This document shows positions 28,078 through 35,911 of a stretch of DNA of 64,000 bases, piece after piece. Within the stretch, counting starts at the first letter, position 1. Each line of letters begins with the position of its first letter. The notes under the pieces are model-generated. The model saw nothing but the letters and a program-made list of their open reading frames with translations. It searched no databases and was not told the origin of the DNA. The translations under genes were made by a program, and so were the position numbers. The stretch comes from Lentzea sp. NEAU-D7 (GTDB taxonomy: Bacteria > Actinomycetota > Actinomycetes > Mycobacteriales > Pseudonocardiaceae). The DNA lies in assembly GCF_026242055.1 (NCBI RefSeq), contig NZ_JAPJDL010000010.1, positions 228,193 to 292,192 on the forward strand, written 5' to 3'.

Positions 28078-29112
28078 GTGCGGGCTACGACGATCTACGG
28101 CACCCGAGACATCCGAGTCGAGGAGGTGCCGGACGCGGCCGTCCAGGAGGCCACCGACGTCGTCGTCCGGGTCGAGCTCGCGTGCATCTGCGGTAGCGAC
28201 CTGTGGGCGTACCGGGGCGTGGCCAAGCGCGCGGACGGGCAGCGGATCGGGCACGAGTTCCTCGGCATCGTCGAGGAGGTCGGCAGCGAGGTCCGCACCG
28301 TCAACGTCGGCGACCGCGTCATCGCGCCGTTCGTGTGGAGCGACGGCACGTGCGCGTACTGCCAGGCCGGCCTGCAGACGTCCTGCCGCAGCGGCGGCTT
28401 CTGGGGCAGCAAGGGCAGCGACGGCGGCCAGGGCGAGGCCGTGCGCGTGCCGCAGGCCGACGGCACGCTGGTCCGGGTCCCCGCGGACGCGCCGGCGTCG
28501 CTGCTGCCCGCGTTCCTGAGCCTGAGCGACGTCATGGGCACCGGACACCACGCCGCCGTGGGCGCGGGTGTCGGCCCCGGCAGCACGGTCGCGGTCGTCG
28601 GCGACGGCGCTGTCGGGCTGTGCGGCGTGCTCGCGGCCAAGCGGCTCGGCGCCGAGCGGATCATCGCCATGGGCCGCCACGAGGACCGGGCCAAGATCGC
28701 GAGGCTCTTCGGCGCCACCGACCAGGTCGCCGAACGCGGTGAGGCCGCGATCGAGCGGATCAAGGAGATGACCGGCGGGCTCGGCGCCTCCGCGGTGCTG
28801 GAGTGCGTCGGCACCGAGCAGTCGTGGGAGACCGCGATGGGCATCGTCCGCGACGGCGGCCGGATCGGCTACGTCGGCGTGCCGCACGAGATGCCGGGGC
28901 TGCCGCTGGGCAAGCTGTTCGGCCGCAACATCGCCATCGGCGGCGGTGTCGCCCCCGTGCGGGCGTACCTGCCGGAGCTGCTGGCCGACGTGCTCGCCGG
29001 GCGGATCGACCCCGGGCCCGTCTTCGACCGGACGGTCCCGCTCGACGACGTCGCGCTGGGCTACCAGGCGATGGACGAGCGGACCGCCCTGAAGGTCATC
29101 GTGCAGCCGTGA
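28078..29112 (+). CDS. Zinc-dependent alcohol dehydrogenase family protein
   Basis: This 344-residue medium-chain dehydrogenase has the catalytic zinc residues C38 (CICGSDLW) and H59-E60 (GHEF), and the NAD(P) motif VAVVGDGAVGLCGVLAA. The structural-zinc lobe has only three cysteines (TCAYC, TSC); the first of the usual four is replaced, so that zinc may be absent. GTG 28078 follows GAGGAGG at 28065-28071. It is convergent with a flavin monooxygenase, one base between stops, and may share its substrate class. Confidence 0.88.
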   Translation: MRATTIYGTRDIRVEEVPDAAVQEATDVVVRVELACICGSDLWAYRGVAKRADGQRIGHEFLGIVEEVGSEVRTVNVGDRVIAPFVWSDGTCAYCQAGLQTSCRSGGFWGSKGSDGGQGEAVRVPQADGTLVRVPADAPASLLPAFLSLSDVMGTGHHAAVGAGVGPGSTVAVVGDGAVGLCGVLAAKRLGAERIIAMGRHEDRAKIARLFGATDQVAERGEAAIERIKEMTGGLGASAVLECVGTEQSWETAMGIVRDGGRIGYVGVPHEMPGLPLGKLFGRNIAIGGGVAPVRAYLPELLADVLAGRIDPGPVFDRTVPLDDVALGYQAMDERTALKVIVQP

Positions 29113-29113
29113 A

Positions 29114-30580
29114 TCATTTGGCAGTGAGCACGTAGTCCTCGGCGCGCACGCGCTTGGTCCGCATCCAGTACCGCCAGGTGAACCCCGGCCACACGGTGCG
29201 GTTCACGCCCTGCGCGTCGAGGTACCAGCTCTTGCAGCCGCCCTGGGTCCACACGCCCTTGGTGAGCTTCTTCTGGAGCTCCGCGTTGAACTCCTGCTGG
29301 GCCTCCACCCGCACGTCCAGCTCCGCTGCGCGGTGTTTGTCGAGGAGCTGGAGGCACTGCGAGATGTACCGGATCTGGGACTCGATCATGAACACGACCG
29401 AGTTGTGCCCGAGTCCGGTGTTGGGGCCCAGCAGGAAGAACAGGTTGGGGAAGCCCGAGACCGTGATGCCGTAGTAGGTCTCGATGCCCTCCTGGCGCCA
29501 CTGCTTCGCGAGGTCGACGCCGCCCTTGCCCTGGATGTCCAGGTAGTCGAACGAGTCGACGACGTGGAACCCGGTGCCGTAGATGATGACGTCGACCTCG
29601 TGCTCGACGCCCGCACTGTCCACGATGGACTTCTCCCGGACCTCGGAGACCTTGTCCGTCACCAGGTCGACGTTCGGGTTGCCCAGCGCGGGGTAGAAGT
29701 CGTTGGAGATCAGCACGCGCTTGCAGCCCATGGTGTAGTCGGGCTTCAGCTTCCTGCGCAACGCCGGGTCCGGCACCTGCTTCTTCATGTGCCGCAACGC
29801 GATGCCCTGCGCGAACTGCATGATCTTCGGGTTGACCGCGAAGCCCAGCGCCGACGACTCGCGGGTCCAGTACACGAAGTTGCGGTAGGCCCGTTGCGTG
29901 AAGGGCAAGGCGCGGAAGAGCTTCTGCTCCCAGCCGTTGATCTCGCGGTCGGCCTTCGGCATGATCCACGGCGGCGTGCGCTGGAAGATCTTCATCGACG
30001 CGACCTGGCCGGCGATCTTCGGCACGAACTGGATCGCGGACGCGCCCGTGCCGATGACGGCGACGCGCTTGCCCGTCAGGTCGTGGTCGTGGTCCCACTG
30101 CGCCGAGTGGAACGCCTTGCCGCTGAAGTTCTCGATGCCCGGCAGCTCCGGGACGTTCGGGATGTGCAGCGCGCCGACGCCCGCGACCAGTGCCTGTGCC
30201 GTGTAGGTGTCGCCCTGTTCGGTCGTGACGTTCCAGCGCTTGGCCTCGTCGTCCCACTGCGCGCCGGAGACCTTGGTGTTGAACCGGATGTGCGGCCGCA
30301 GCCGGTACTTCTCGGCGACGCGCTGCAGGTAGTCGAAGATCTCGCCCTGCCGCGCGAACATCCGCGACCACTTCGGGTTCATCTCGAACGAGAACGAGTA
30401 CATGTGCGACGGCACGTCACACGCGCAGCCCGGGTAGGAGTTGTCCCGCCAGGTGCCGCCGAGGTCGGCCGCCTTCTCCAGCACCACGAAGTCGTGCTCA
30501 CCGCGGCGCTTCAGCTCGATGGCCATGCCGAGGCCGGAGAAGCCGGTGCCGATGACGAGCACTTTCGTCTCTCGGTGCAT
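29114..30580 (-). CDS. Flavin-containing / Baeyer-Villiger-type monooxygenase
   Basis: This 488-residue enzyme binds FAD at VLVIGTGFSGLGMA (residues 8-21) and NADPH at VAVIGTGASAIQFVP, and between them carries FSGKAFHSAQWDHD, which fits the Baeyer-Villiger fingerprint FxGxxxHxxxW. GGTWRDNSYPGCACDVPSHMYSFSF is also typical. It is divergent from a TetR gene, with an operator-like palindrome in the 76-base gap, so it is probably controlled by that regulator. The natural ketone or other substrate is unknown. Confidence 0.92.
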   Translation of the reverse strand: MHRETKVLVIGTGFSGLGMAIELKRRGEHDFVVLEKAADLGGTWRDNSYPGCACDVPSHMYSFSFEMNPKWSRMFARQGEIFDYLQRVAEKYRLRPHIRFNTKVSGAQWDDEAKRWNVTTEQGDTYTAQALVAGVGALHIPNVPELPGIENFSGKAFHSAQWDHDHDLTGKRVAVIGTGASAIQFVPKIAGQVASMKIFQRTPPWIMPKADREINGWEQKLFRALPFTQRAYRNFVYWTRESSALGFAVNPKIMQFAQGIALRHMKKQVPDPALRRKLKPDYTMGCKRVLISNDFYPALGNPNVDLVTDKVSEVREKSIVDSAGVEHEVDVIIYGTGFHVVDSFDYLDIQGKGGVDLAKQWRQEGIETYYGITVSGFPNLFFLLGPNTGLGHNSVVFMIESQIRYISQCLQLLDKHRAAELDVRVEAQQEFNAELQKKLTKGVWTQGGCKSWYLDAQGVNRTVWPGFTWRYWMRTKRVRAEDYVLTAK

Positions 30581-30620
30581 GGGGAAGTCCCTCCGCTCGC
30601 GGTAGCTACTTCGCAGTAGG

Positions 30621-30633
30621 TTACCCCGAGTAA
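30621..30633. promoter_or_regulatory. Operator-like palindrome between monooxygenase and TetR genes
   Basis: TTACCCCGAGTAA is an imperfect 13-bp palindrome (TTAC...GTAA arms) that overlaps the -35 position of the TetR gene, whose -10 TAGACT lies at 30645-30650, six bases before the GTG. It is a likely TetR binding site controlling both divergent genes. Confidence 0.6.
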
Positions 30634-30656
30634 GTTACGAGCGGTAGACTCCAATT

Positions 30657-31289
30657 GTGACTGCTCCACGGCGCCGCATGCCCAAGGCCCAGCGCATGGC
30701 CCAGATGCTCGCCGTCGCTGAGGAGATCTTCGCCGAACAGGGTTATCTGGCCACCTCCATGGACGAGATCGCCGAACGCGTGGGCGTCTCGAAGCCGATG
30801 CTCTACGAGTACTTCGGCTCGAAGGAAGGCCTGCTCATCGGCTGCATCCACCGTGCGCGCACAGAGCTGCGGGAGAAGACGGCTGCCGCGATCGCGGGTG
30901 CCGCGAGCCCGGAGGAGTTCCTGAGGCTCGGGCTGCTGGCGTTCTTCGAGTTCATCGACGAGCACCGCAGGTCGTGGGCGTTGCTGCGGCAGGAGGCGGC
31001 CGTGGCCGTGCCGTCGGCGCAGGAAGAGGTCGAAGGCATCCGGCAGCAGCAGACGGACATGATCGGGGCCGTGCTGGCGTCGTTCACGCCGGAGATCGAC
31101 CCGCTGGAGGCGGAGGCGTTCGCCGAGATCGTCGTCGGCGCGACGGAACGCCTCGCGGTGTGGATGGAGCGCAGGCCCTCTGTGGGGCCCGCGCTCGCCA
31201 CCGACTACGTGATGGCCGTGATCTGGCCGGGTGTCGCGGACCGGCTGGTGCCGGTCAGCTCGCTGCCTTCACCCGCTCAGCCCGCATAG
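30657..31289 (+). CDS. TetR family transcriptional regulator
   Basis: This 210-residue regulator has a TetR helix-turn-helix at about residues 14-60 (AQMLAVAEEIFAEQGYLATSMDEIAERVGVSKPMLYEYFGSK) and a helical ligand domain. It is divergently paired with a Baeyer-Villiger-type monooxygenase, the most likely target. The GTG at 30657 matches a leaderless start. Its 3' end overlaps the convergent gatD by 35 bases. Confidence 0.93.
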   Translation: MTAPRRRMPKAQRMAQMLAVAEEIFAEQGYLATSMDEIAERVGVSKPMLYEYFGSKEGLLIGCIHRARTELREKTAAAIAGAASPEEFLRLGLLAFFEFIDEHRRSWALLRQEAAVAVPSAQEEVEGIRQQQTDMIGAVLASFTPEIDPLEAEAFAEIVVGATERLAVWMERRPSVGPALATDYVMAVIWPGVADRLVPVSSLPSPAQPA

Positions 31290-31962
31290 CGCTGACGGCG
31301 GGCAGGTCCAGCGGCGCGGGCTTCACGCCCGTCGCCCACTCGATCAGCAGGTCCGCGATCTGCGGGTTGCGCGGCAGCACCGGGCCGTGCAGGTAGGTGC
31401 AGAGGATCCGCCCCTGGACGGCGCCCTCGACGCTGCCGTCGTTGCCGGTGCCGACCTTGACGTGCGCCAGCGGACGGGCGGCCGGGCCGAGCACGGTGCG
31501 GCCCTGGTGGTTCTCGAACCCGGTCAGCACGCCCTCGAAGAGGCCGCCCGCGGGCTCGGCGATGACCTCGCCGATCGCGCGGCTGCCGCCGGCGTGCGAG
31601 GTCGAGTCGATCAGGCCCATGCCGGGGTGCGTGACGTTGTCGGCGCGGGTGAAGCTCTCGCCGAAGATCTGGATGCCGGCGCAGACGCCCAGCACCACGG
31701 CGTTCTTGGTGACGGCGCGCTGCAGGCCGGGGTGCTCGCGCAGGTGCTTGACCGCCAGGGTCTGCGCGGTGTCCTCACCTCCGCCGACGACGTAGATGTC
31801 GCACGAGTCCGGCACCGGCTGGCCGTAGTTGATCGGCACGATCTCGGCTTTGATACCGCGCCACGTCATGCGCTTCTCGAGGACCACGGCGTTGCCGAAG
31901 TCGCCGTACGTGCCGAGGAGATCCGGCAGCACGAGCGCGATCTGGATTGTCGACTCACTCAT
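31255..31962 (-). CDS. gatD: Lipid II isoglutaminyl synthase, glutamine amidotransferase subunit
   Basis: This 235-residue class I glutaminase supplies ammonia to MurT for amidation of the D-glutamate of lipid II. The nucleophile is C94 (LGVCAGIQIFG) and the catalytic His is H192 (YLHGPVLPRNP). It resembles CobB/CobQ-type amidotransferases but is identified as GatD by its pairing with murT, whose stop overlaps its start by eight bases (ATGAGTGA). ATG 31962 is used; an earlier in-frame start lies inside murT. Confidence 0.94.
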   Translation of the reverse strand: MSESTIQIALVLPDLLGTYGDFGNAVVLEKRMTWRGIKAEIVPINYGQPVPDSCDIYVVGGGEDTAQTLAVKHLREHPGLQRAVTKNAVVLGVCAGIQIFGESFTRADNVTHPGMGLIDSTSHAGGSRAIGEVIAEPAGGLFEGVLTGFENHQGRTVLGPAARPLAHVKVGTGNDGSVEGAVQGRILCTYLHGPVLPRNPQIADLLIEWATGVKPAPLDLPAVSAMRAERVKAAS

Positions 31963-33202
31963 CAGCGGCAGCCCTGGCATTCAAGTCGCGGAACGCGGTG
32001 TAGTTGGCGATGACCTCGACCGCCCCCTGCGGCATCTGGTCGATGGCCTTCAGCGGGTCGGGCACGATCGTGTGCTGGACCTCGGCGTAGGTCAGGCGGA
32101 CGGCGAGATCGGTCGCCCGTTCGCCGGACGCGATCACCGTGCGGCCCTGGAGGCGCTCGAACGGGACGTCCCACAGCCAGCTCAGGTCGCGGCCGTCGGC
32201 CTCCTGGGCGTTGATCACCAGGACGGCCGGGTGGTTGGCCTCCTTGACGACCGTGAGGGTCTCGCTCCAGCCCGCCGGGTTCTTGCTGAGCAACAGGCGC
32301 GCGCTGCGGCCACCCCGCTGGATCGTGCGGTAGCGGCCGCTCACGTTGGAGACGCCGCGCAGACGGCGCACGGCCTCGTCGGCGGGGACGCCCATCGCGT
32401 GGGCGGCGGCGGACGCCATGACGGCGTTGGCCTGGTTGAACTTGCCCGGCAGCGTGAGGCGCAGCTCGAGCTTCTGGTGCTCCGGCGTGATCATCGCCTC
32501 GTCGGCGGTGATCCAGTTCGGGTGCGGGCGCGCGAGGTCGCAGCCCGTGCAGTGCCAGTGCTCGCCCTGCCAGCGGATCGGGTTGCCGCAGCGCGGGCAG
32601 CTCGCCGAGTCGTGGTGCCAGCCGGTGCCGGTGGCGACCCAGACGACCTTCGGCGCGTTCCAGGCCGCGCTCGTCACCATCACGTCGTCGCAGTTGGCGA
32701 CGATCGTGCAGTTCTGCAGCTTGTTGACGGCGTCGCGCAGCGACCGCTCGATGGTGCGGACCTCGCCGACCCGGTCGAGCTGGTCGCGCGAGAGGTTCAG
32801 GATGACCGCGACGGACGGGTTGCTTGCGCCCGCGACGGCCGGGAAGTAGGCCTCGTCGCACTCCAGCACGGCGTACGGCGCGTCCGGCTGCTTCGAGAGC
32901 GCCGTGACGTGGCCGTCGGGCATGTTCGCGCCGCTGTGGTTCGTGGCGACCTCGCCGAGCGCGCCCACGGCCCGCGCCAGCATCATCGTGCTGGTGGTCT
33001 TGCCGTTGGTGCCCGTCACGACGGCGACCCTGCGGCCCTGGGTGAGGCGGTTGAGCGCCTGCGGGTCGAGCTTCAGCGCAACCCGGCCGCCGATCATGCC
33101 GCCGGCGCCGAGACCCATCTTCTGGGACAGCGTGGAGCTCAGGTTGCCCAGCTTCACGGCGGCTGCGGTGCGCAGGGGGAGGCGGGCGGGGGAATCGTTC
33201 AC
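31955..33202 (-). CDS. murT: Lipid II isoglutaminyl synthase, Mur ligase-like subunit
   Basis: This 415-residue protein activates the glutamate of the lipid II stem with ATP and uses ammonia from GatD. It has the Mur ligase P-loop VTGTNGKTTS, DEAYFP, NLSRDQLDR, and the MurT-specific four-cysteine zinc ribbon (CPRCG...HCTGC). GTG 33202 is supported by TAGCAT at 33215-33210, seven bases away, giving a leaderless start. The murT-gatD pair is essential in several Gram-positive bacteria. Confidence 0.95.
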   Translation of the reverse strand: MNDSPARLPLRTAAAVKLGNLSSTLSQKMGLGAGGMIGGRVALKLDPQALNRLTQGRRVAVVTGTNGKTTSTMMLARAVGALGEVATNHSGANMPDGHVTALSKQPDAPYAVLECDEAYFPAVAGASNPSVAVILNLSRDQLDRVGEVRTIERSLRDAVNKLQNCTIVANCDDVMVTSAAWNAPKVVWVATGTGWHHDSASCPRCGNPIRWQGEHWHCTGCDLARPHPNWITADEAMITPEHQKLELRLTLPGKFNQANAVMASAAAHAMGVPADEAVRRLRGVSNVSGRYRTIQRGGRSARLLLSKNPAGWSETLTVVKEANHPAVLVINAQEADGRDLSWLWDVPFERLQGRTVIASGERATDLAVRLTYAEVQHTIVPDPLKAIDQMPQGAVEVIANYTAFRDLNARAAADE

Positions 33203-33279
33203 CCCGGCGATGCTACCGGCGAAGCTGTGCGGCCCTTTCGGACGGCCGCCAGCGTTGGTGTGAACGAGGTTCGGTACAA

Positions 33280-33765
33280 CTAGCGGCTCAGGGCTCGCAG
33301 GATGCGGATGAGTTCGACGGTCGGGAGCTGGCACAGCTGCGCCATGTTCTCGAGCGCGGGCAGGTCCAGATGAACGTCGGGTGAGGCACCTGGCGGCAGC
33401 GCGTGCAGCCGTCCGGCCGCCCACCGTTTGAGTGGCAGCACCCGCGGGTTGTCGGTCGAGGCGATGGCGGTGAGGCTCAACGTCAGATGTCCGGCGGGGG
33501 TGTCGCCGAAGAAGCGTTCGTGCACGCGGGCGAGGACCTCGTGCGCCGGGACGTCGAGGGCGTGACAAATCTCCACGAGACGCACGACGGAGCACTGCCG
33601 GGTGCCGAGCTCGTAGGTCGCCAGCGTCTGCAGCGAGATCTCGGTCTGCAGCCGCTTGTTCAGCTCCTTGCGGGTCCATCCGCGCTGCTTGCGAAGGCTG
33701 CGGATCTCATCACCGAGCACGCGCTGGTACGCGACTGTGTCGATTTGGCCGTTCGCAGTTTGCAC
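33280..33765 (-). CDS. XRE-type helix-turn-helix regulator
   Basis: This 161-residue protein has a helix-turn-helix near residues 15-75 (LGDEIRSLRKQRGWTRKELNKRL...SLQTLATYELGTRQCSVVRLVEICHALDVPAHEVLARV) and a C-terminal region with no known domain. It resembles conserved single-copy XRE regulators of Pseudonocardiales. It lies upstream of murT on the same strand with a 77-base gap that contains murT's own promoter hexamer. Targets are unknown. Confidence 0.85.
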   Translation of the reverse strand: MQTANGQIDTVAYQRVLGDEIRSLRKQRGWTRKELNKRLQTEISLQTLATYELGTRQCSVVRLVEICHALDVPAHEVLARVHERFFGDTPAGHLTLSLTAIASTDNPRVLPLKRWAAGRLHALPPGASPDVHLDLPALENMAQLCQLPTVELIRILRALSR

Positions 33766-33881
33766 CCTGGTCCTCCACCCCGTGAGCGGGTCTCACGGTG
33801 ATGGAAGGCGCCAGTGCTTCGCCGCTTACGCAACTTGCTGGGAGAATCCCCCGAACGGGCTATACATCTCTACTCTGAGTA

Positions 33882-35768
33882 TCAGTTCACGCAGCGCACG
33901 CCGTCCGCGGAGATGGGTTGAGGGGCGGCTGGGTCAGCCGGTTGCTGGCGCGCACCGTCCAGGGCGAGTACTCCGGAACCGGCGAAACCCCGCGCGCCGG
34001 GACCCGAGTAGTCCGATCCGAGGAAGACGCGGACGGCGCCGGCCGGCACGTTGACGTCCTGCTCGACCTTCAGCCCGCCGAGGGCCTCCTGCACGGCGTC
34101 CGCGCCCGCCTCGCCGTTCTTGCCGTAGCGGACGACCGACTTGGCCATGGCCTCGGCGTTGCCCGTCTGGCCGCCCGTGAAGCCCTTCGCGACGAGCGAC
34201 TGGAGCACCTCGCCCGCGAGGCCGGGCTGACCGGAGGCGTTGCGGACGTCCACGGTCACCGAGGCCTTGTCGAACTTCGGGTCCGCCGGGTTCGACGACG
34301 CCGGCGCCTTGCCGAGGCTCTTGACGAACGCCCGCACCTCGGACTCGATCACCTCGACCGCGGAGCCGTCCTCCGGGGTCTGCAGGTCGGGGTTGCCCGT
34401 CGGGATCGTCTGGAACGTCATGTTGCCGCCCGTCATGTCCTTCATCTGCAGGGCGAACTTGGTGATGTCCCAGCCTTCGTCGAGCACGATCGCGCCGCTG
34501 ACGGCCTTGATCATGTCGTTGCGCTTGGTGCTGTCGGTGAGCACGCCCGCGGACAGCATCTTCTTGGCGAGACCCGCCATGAAGACCTGCTGGCGCACGA
34601 CGCGGTCGAGGTCGCCCAGCGGCAGGCCGTGGCGCTGGCGGACGAACGCGAGCGCGTTCTTGCCCTCGATGGTCTGCGGGCCCGCGGGGAAGTTCGCGCC
34701 GGAGAAGCTGTCGCGCACCTTGTTGTTGAGGCAGACGTCGATGCCGCCGACGGCCTTGGTGATGTCGTAGAAGCCGACCAGGTTGACCTCGGCGTAGTGG
34801 TCGATGGTCGTGCCGGTCAGGGTCTGGACGGTCTCGATGAGGTTCTTCGCGCCCGCCTTGCGCGACTCCATCTCGACCTCGGGCGCGGGCTTGCCGCTGT
34901 TCTTGAGCTTCTCGGCGGCCTGGTTCTTGGCGAAGCCGTAGGCGGAGTTGATCTTGTGTCGACCGAAGCCGCCCGCGATCTTCACGTAGGAGTCGCGCGG
35001 GAACGACACGGCGTAGGCCTTGCCGCTGTCGTTCGGGATGTGCAGCAGGATCAGCGTGTCGGTGTTGAAGCCGCCGTCGTCGGTGCCGCCCGCCTGCAGT
35101 TCGTTGAGGATGTTCTGCGGCAGCGGGTTGCCCTTGGAGTCGGTGCGGCTGTCCATGCCGACCAGCAGGATGTCGATCGCGCCGTCGGCGGGCTTCTCGC
35201 CCGCGTCGGCCAGGTTCAGGTCCTGCTTGGTCAGACCGTCCGTCAGCGCGGTCAGGTTCTGCCACGCGATGCCGGTGACCAGCAGGATCGTCGCGGACAC
35301 CATGCTGATGAAGATCTTGGCGCCGGTGGACGCGCCGCGCTCGGTCCTGCTCGGCACGCGGACCGGTGCGGGCCTGGGCCTCGGCCGGGGAGCGGGTGCG
35401 TCGGCCTTCGCCTTCGCGGGCGTGGTGCGGACCGTGGGGCGGTCGGCGATCGAACGCGGGCGCGGGGCGGACGACGAGGCGCGCGCGGGCTCCCGGCTCG
35501 GGGTCGCGCGGCGGGGCGGTTCGGCGCGGCCCGCTGACTCGCGGCGGGGCGGTTCGACGCGCTTCGGAGGCTCCCGGCGGGGCGGCTCGACGCGCTTCGG
35601 AGGCTCCCGACGTGGGGGTTCGCCTCCTCCGGGCTGCCTGCGCGGCGGCTCGGCGGCGCGCGGCGGCACCTGCGGGCGGCGGGGCTGACCCGTCTGGGGA
35701 CGCGGGGTGGCGGAAGGTCGCCTGGGATTCCCGTTCGGGTCTCCCGGCCGCGGCGGCCGGTTGTCCAC
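33882..35768 (-). CDS. LytR-CpsA-Psr (LCP) family glycopolymer ligase with LytR_C domain
   Basis: This 628-residue membrane protein transfers cell-wall glycopolymers (arabinogalactan or teichoic-type) from lipid carriers to peptidoglycan. A cytoplasmic Pro/Arg-rich tail (residues 1 to about 140) precedes one transmembrane helix ([18 protein letters not shown]). The LCP domain shows [52 protein letters not shown] and the catalytic-site [21 protein letters not shown] LytR_C domain follows ([18 protein letters not shown]). GTG 35768 is chosen for AGAGGAG at 35780-35774. It is divergent from the glycyl-tRNA synthetase gene. Confidence 0.92.
   Translation of the reverse strand: MDNRPPRPGDPNGNPRRPSATPRPQTGQPRRPQVPPRAAEPPRRQPGGGEPPRREPPKRVEPPRREPPKRVEPPRRESAGRAEPPRRATPSREPARASSSAPRPRSIADRPTVRTTPAKAKADAPAPRPRPRPAPVRVPSRTERGASTGAKIFISMVSATILLVTGIAWQNLTALTDGLTKQDLNLADAGEKPADGAIDILLVGMDSRTDSKGNPLPQNILNELQAGGTDDGGFNTDTLILLHIPNDSGKAYAVSFPRDSYVKIAGGFGRHKINSAYGFAKNQAAEKLKNSGKPAPEVEMESRKAGAKNLIETVQTLTGTTIDHYAEVNLVGFYDITKAVGGIDVCLNNKVRDSFSGANFPAGPQTIEGKNALAFVRQRHGLPLGDLDRVVRQQVFMAGLAKKMLSAGVLTDSTKRNDMIKAVSGAIVLDEGWDITKFALQMKDMTGGNMTFQTIPTGNPDLQTPEDGSAVEVIESEVRAFVKSLGKAPASSNPADPKFDKASVTVDVRNASGQPGLAGEVLQSLVAKGFTGGQTGNAEAMAKSVVRYGKNGEAGADAVQEALGGLKVEQDVNVPAGAVRVFLGSDYSGPGARGFAGSGVLALDGARQQPADPAAPQPISADGVRCVN
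35544..35609 (-). repeat. 33-bp tandem repeat within the LCP gene
   Basis: Two 33-bp units (35544-35576, 35577-35609), with degenerate copies on both sides, encode [15 protein letters not shown] repeats in the cytoplasmic tail of the LCP protein. The repeat length is a multiple of three, so copy-number change would keep the frame. Confidence 0.8.
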
Positions 35769-35911
35769 ACCCACTCCTCTCAGCGCATTCGGGTACACCA
35801 AGTAGACGTGCGGGGCCGCCACTCGGTTGTGCACAGGGTGGCACAGTGGCGGAGACCACCCGATCAAGGCCCCCTGACCAGCGGTTTTGGCGGGTTCGTA
35901 GACTCGTCGCC

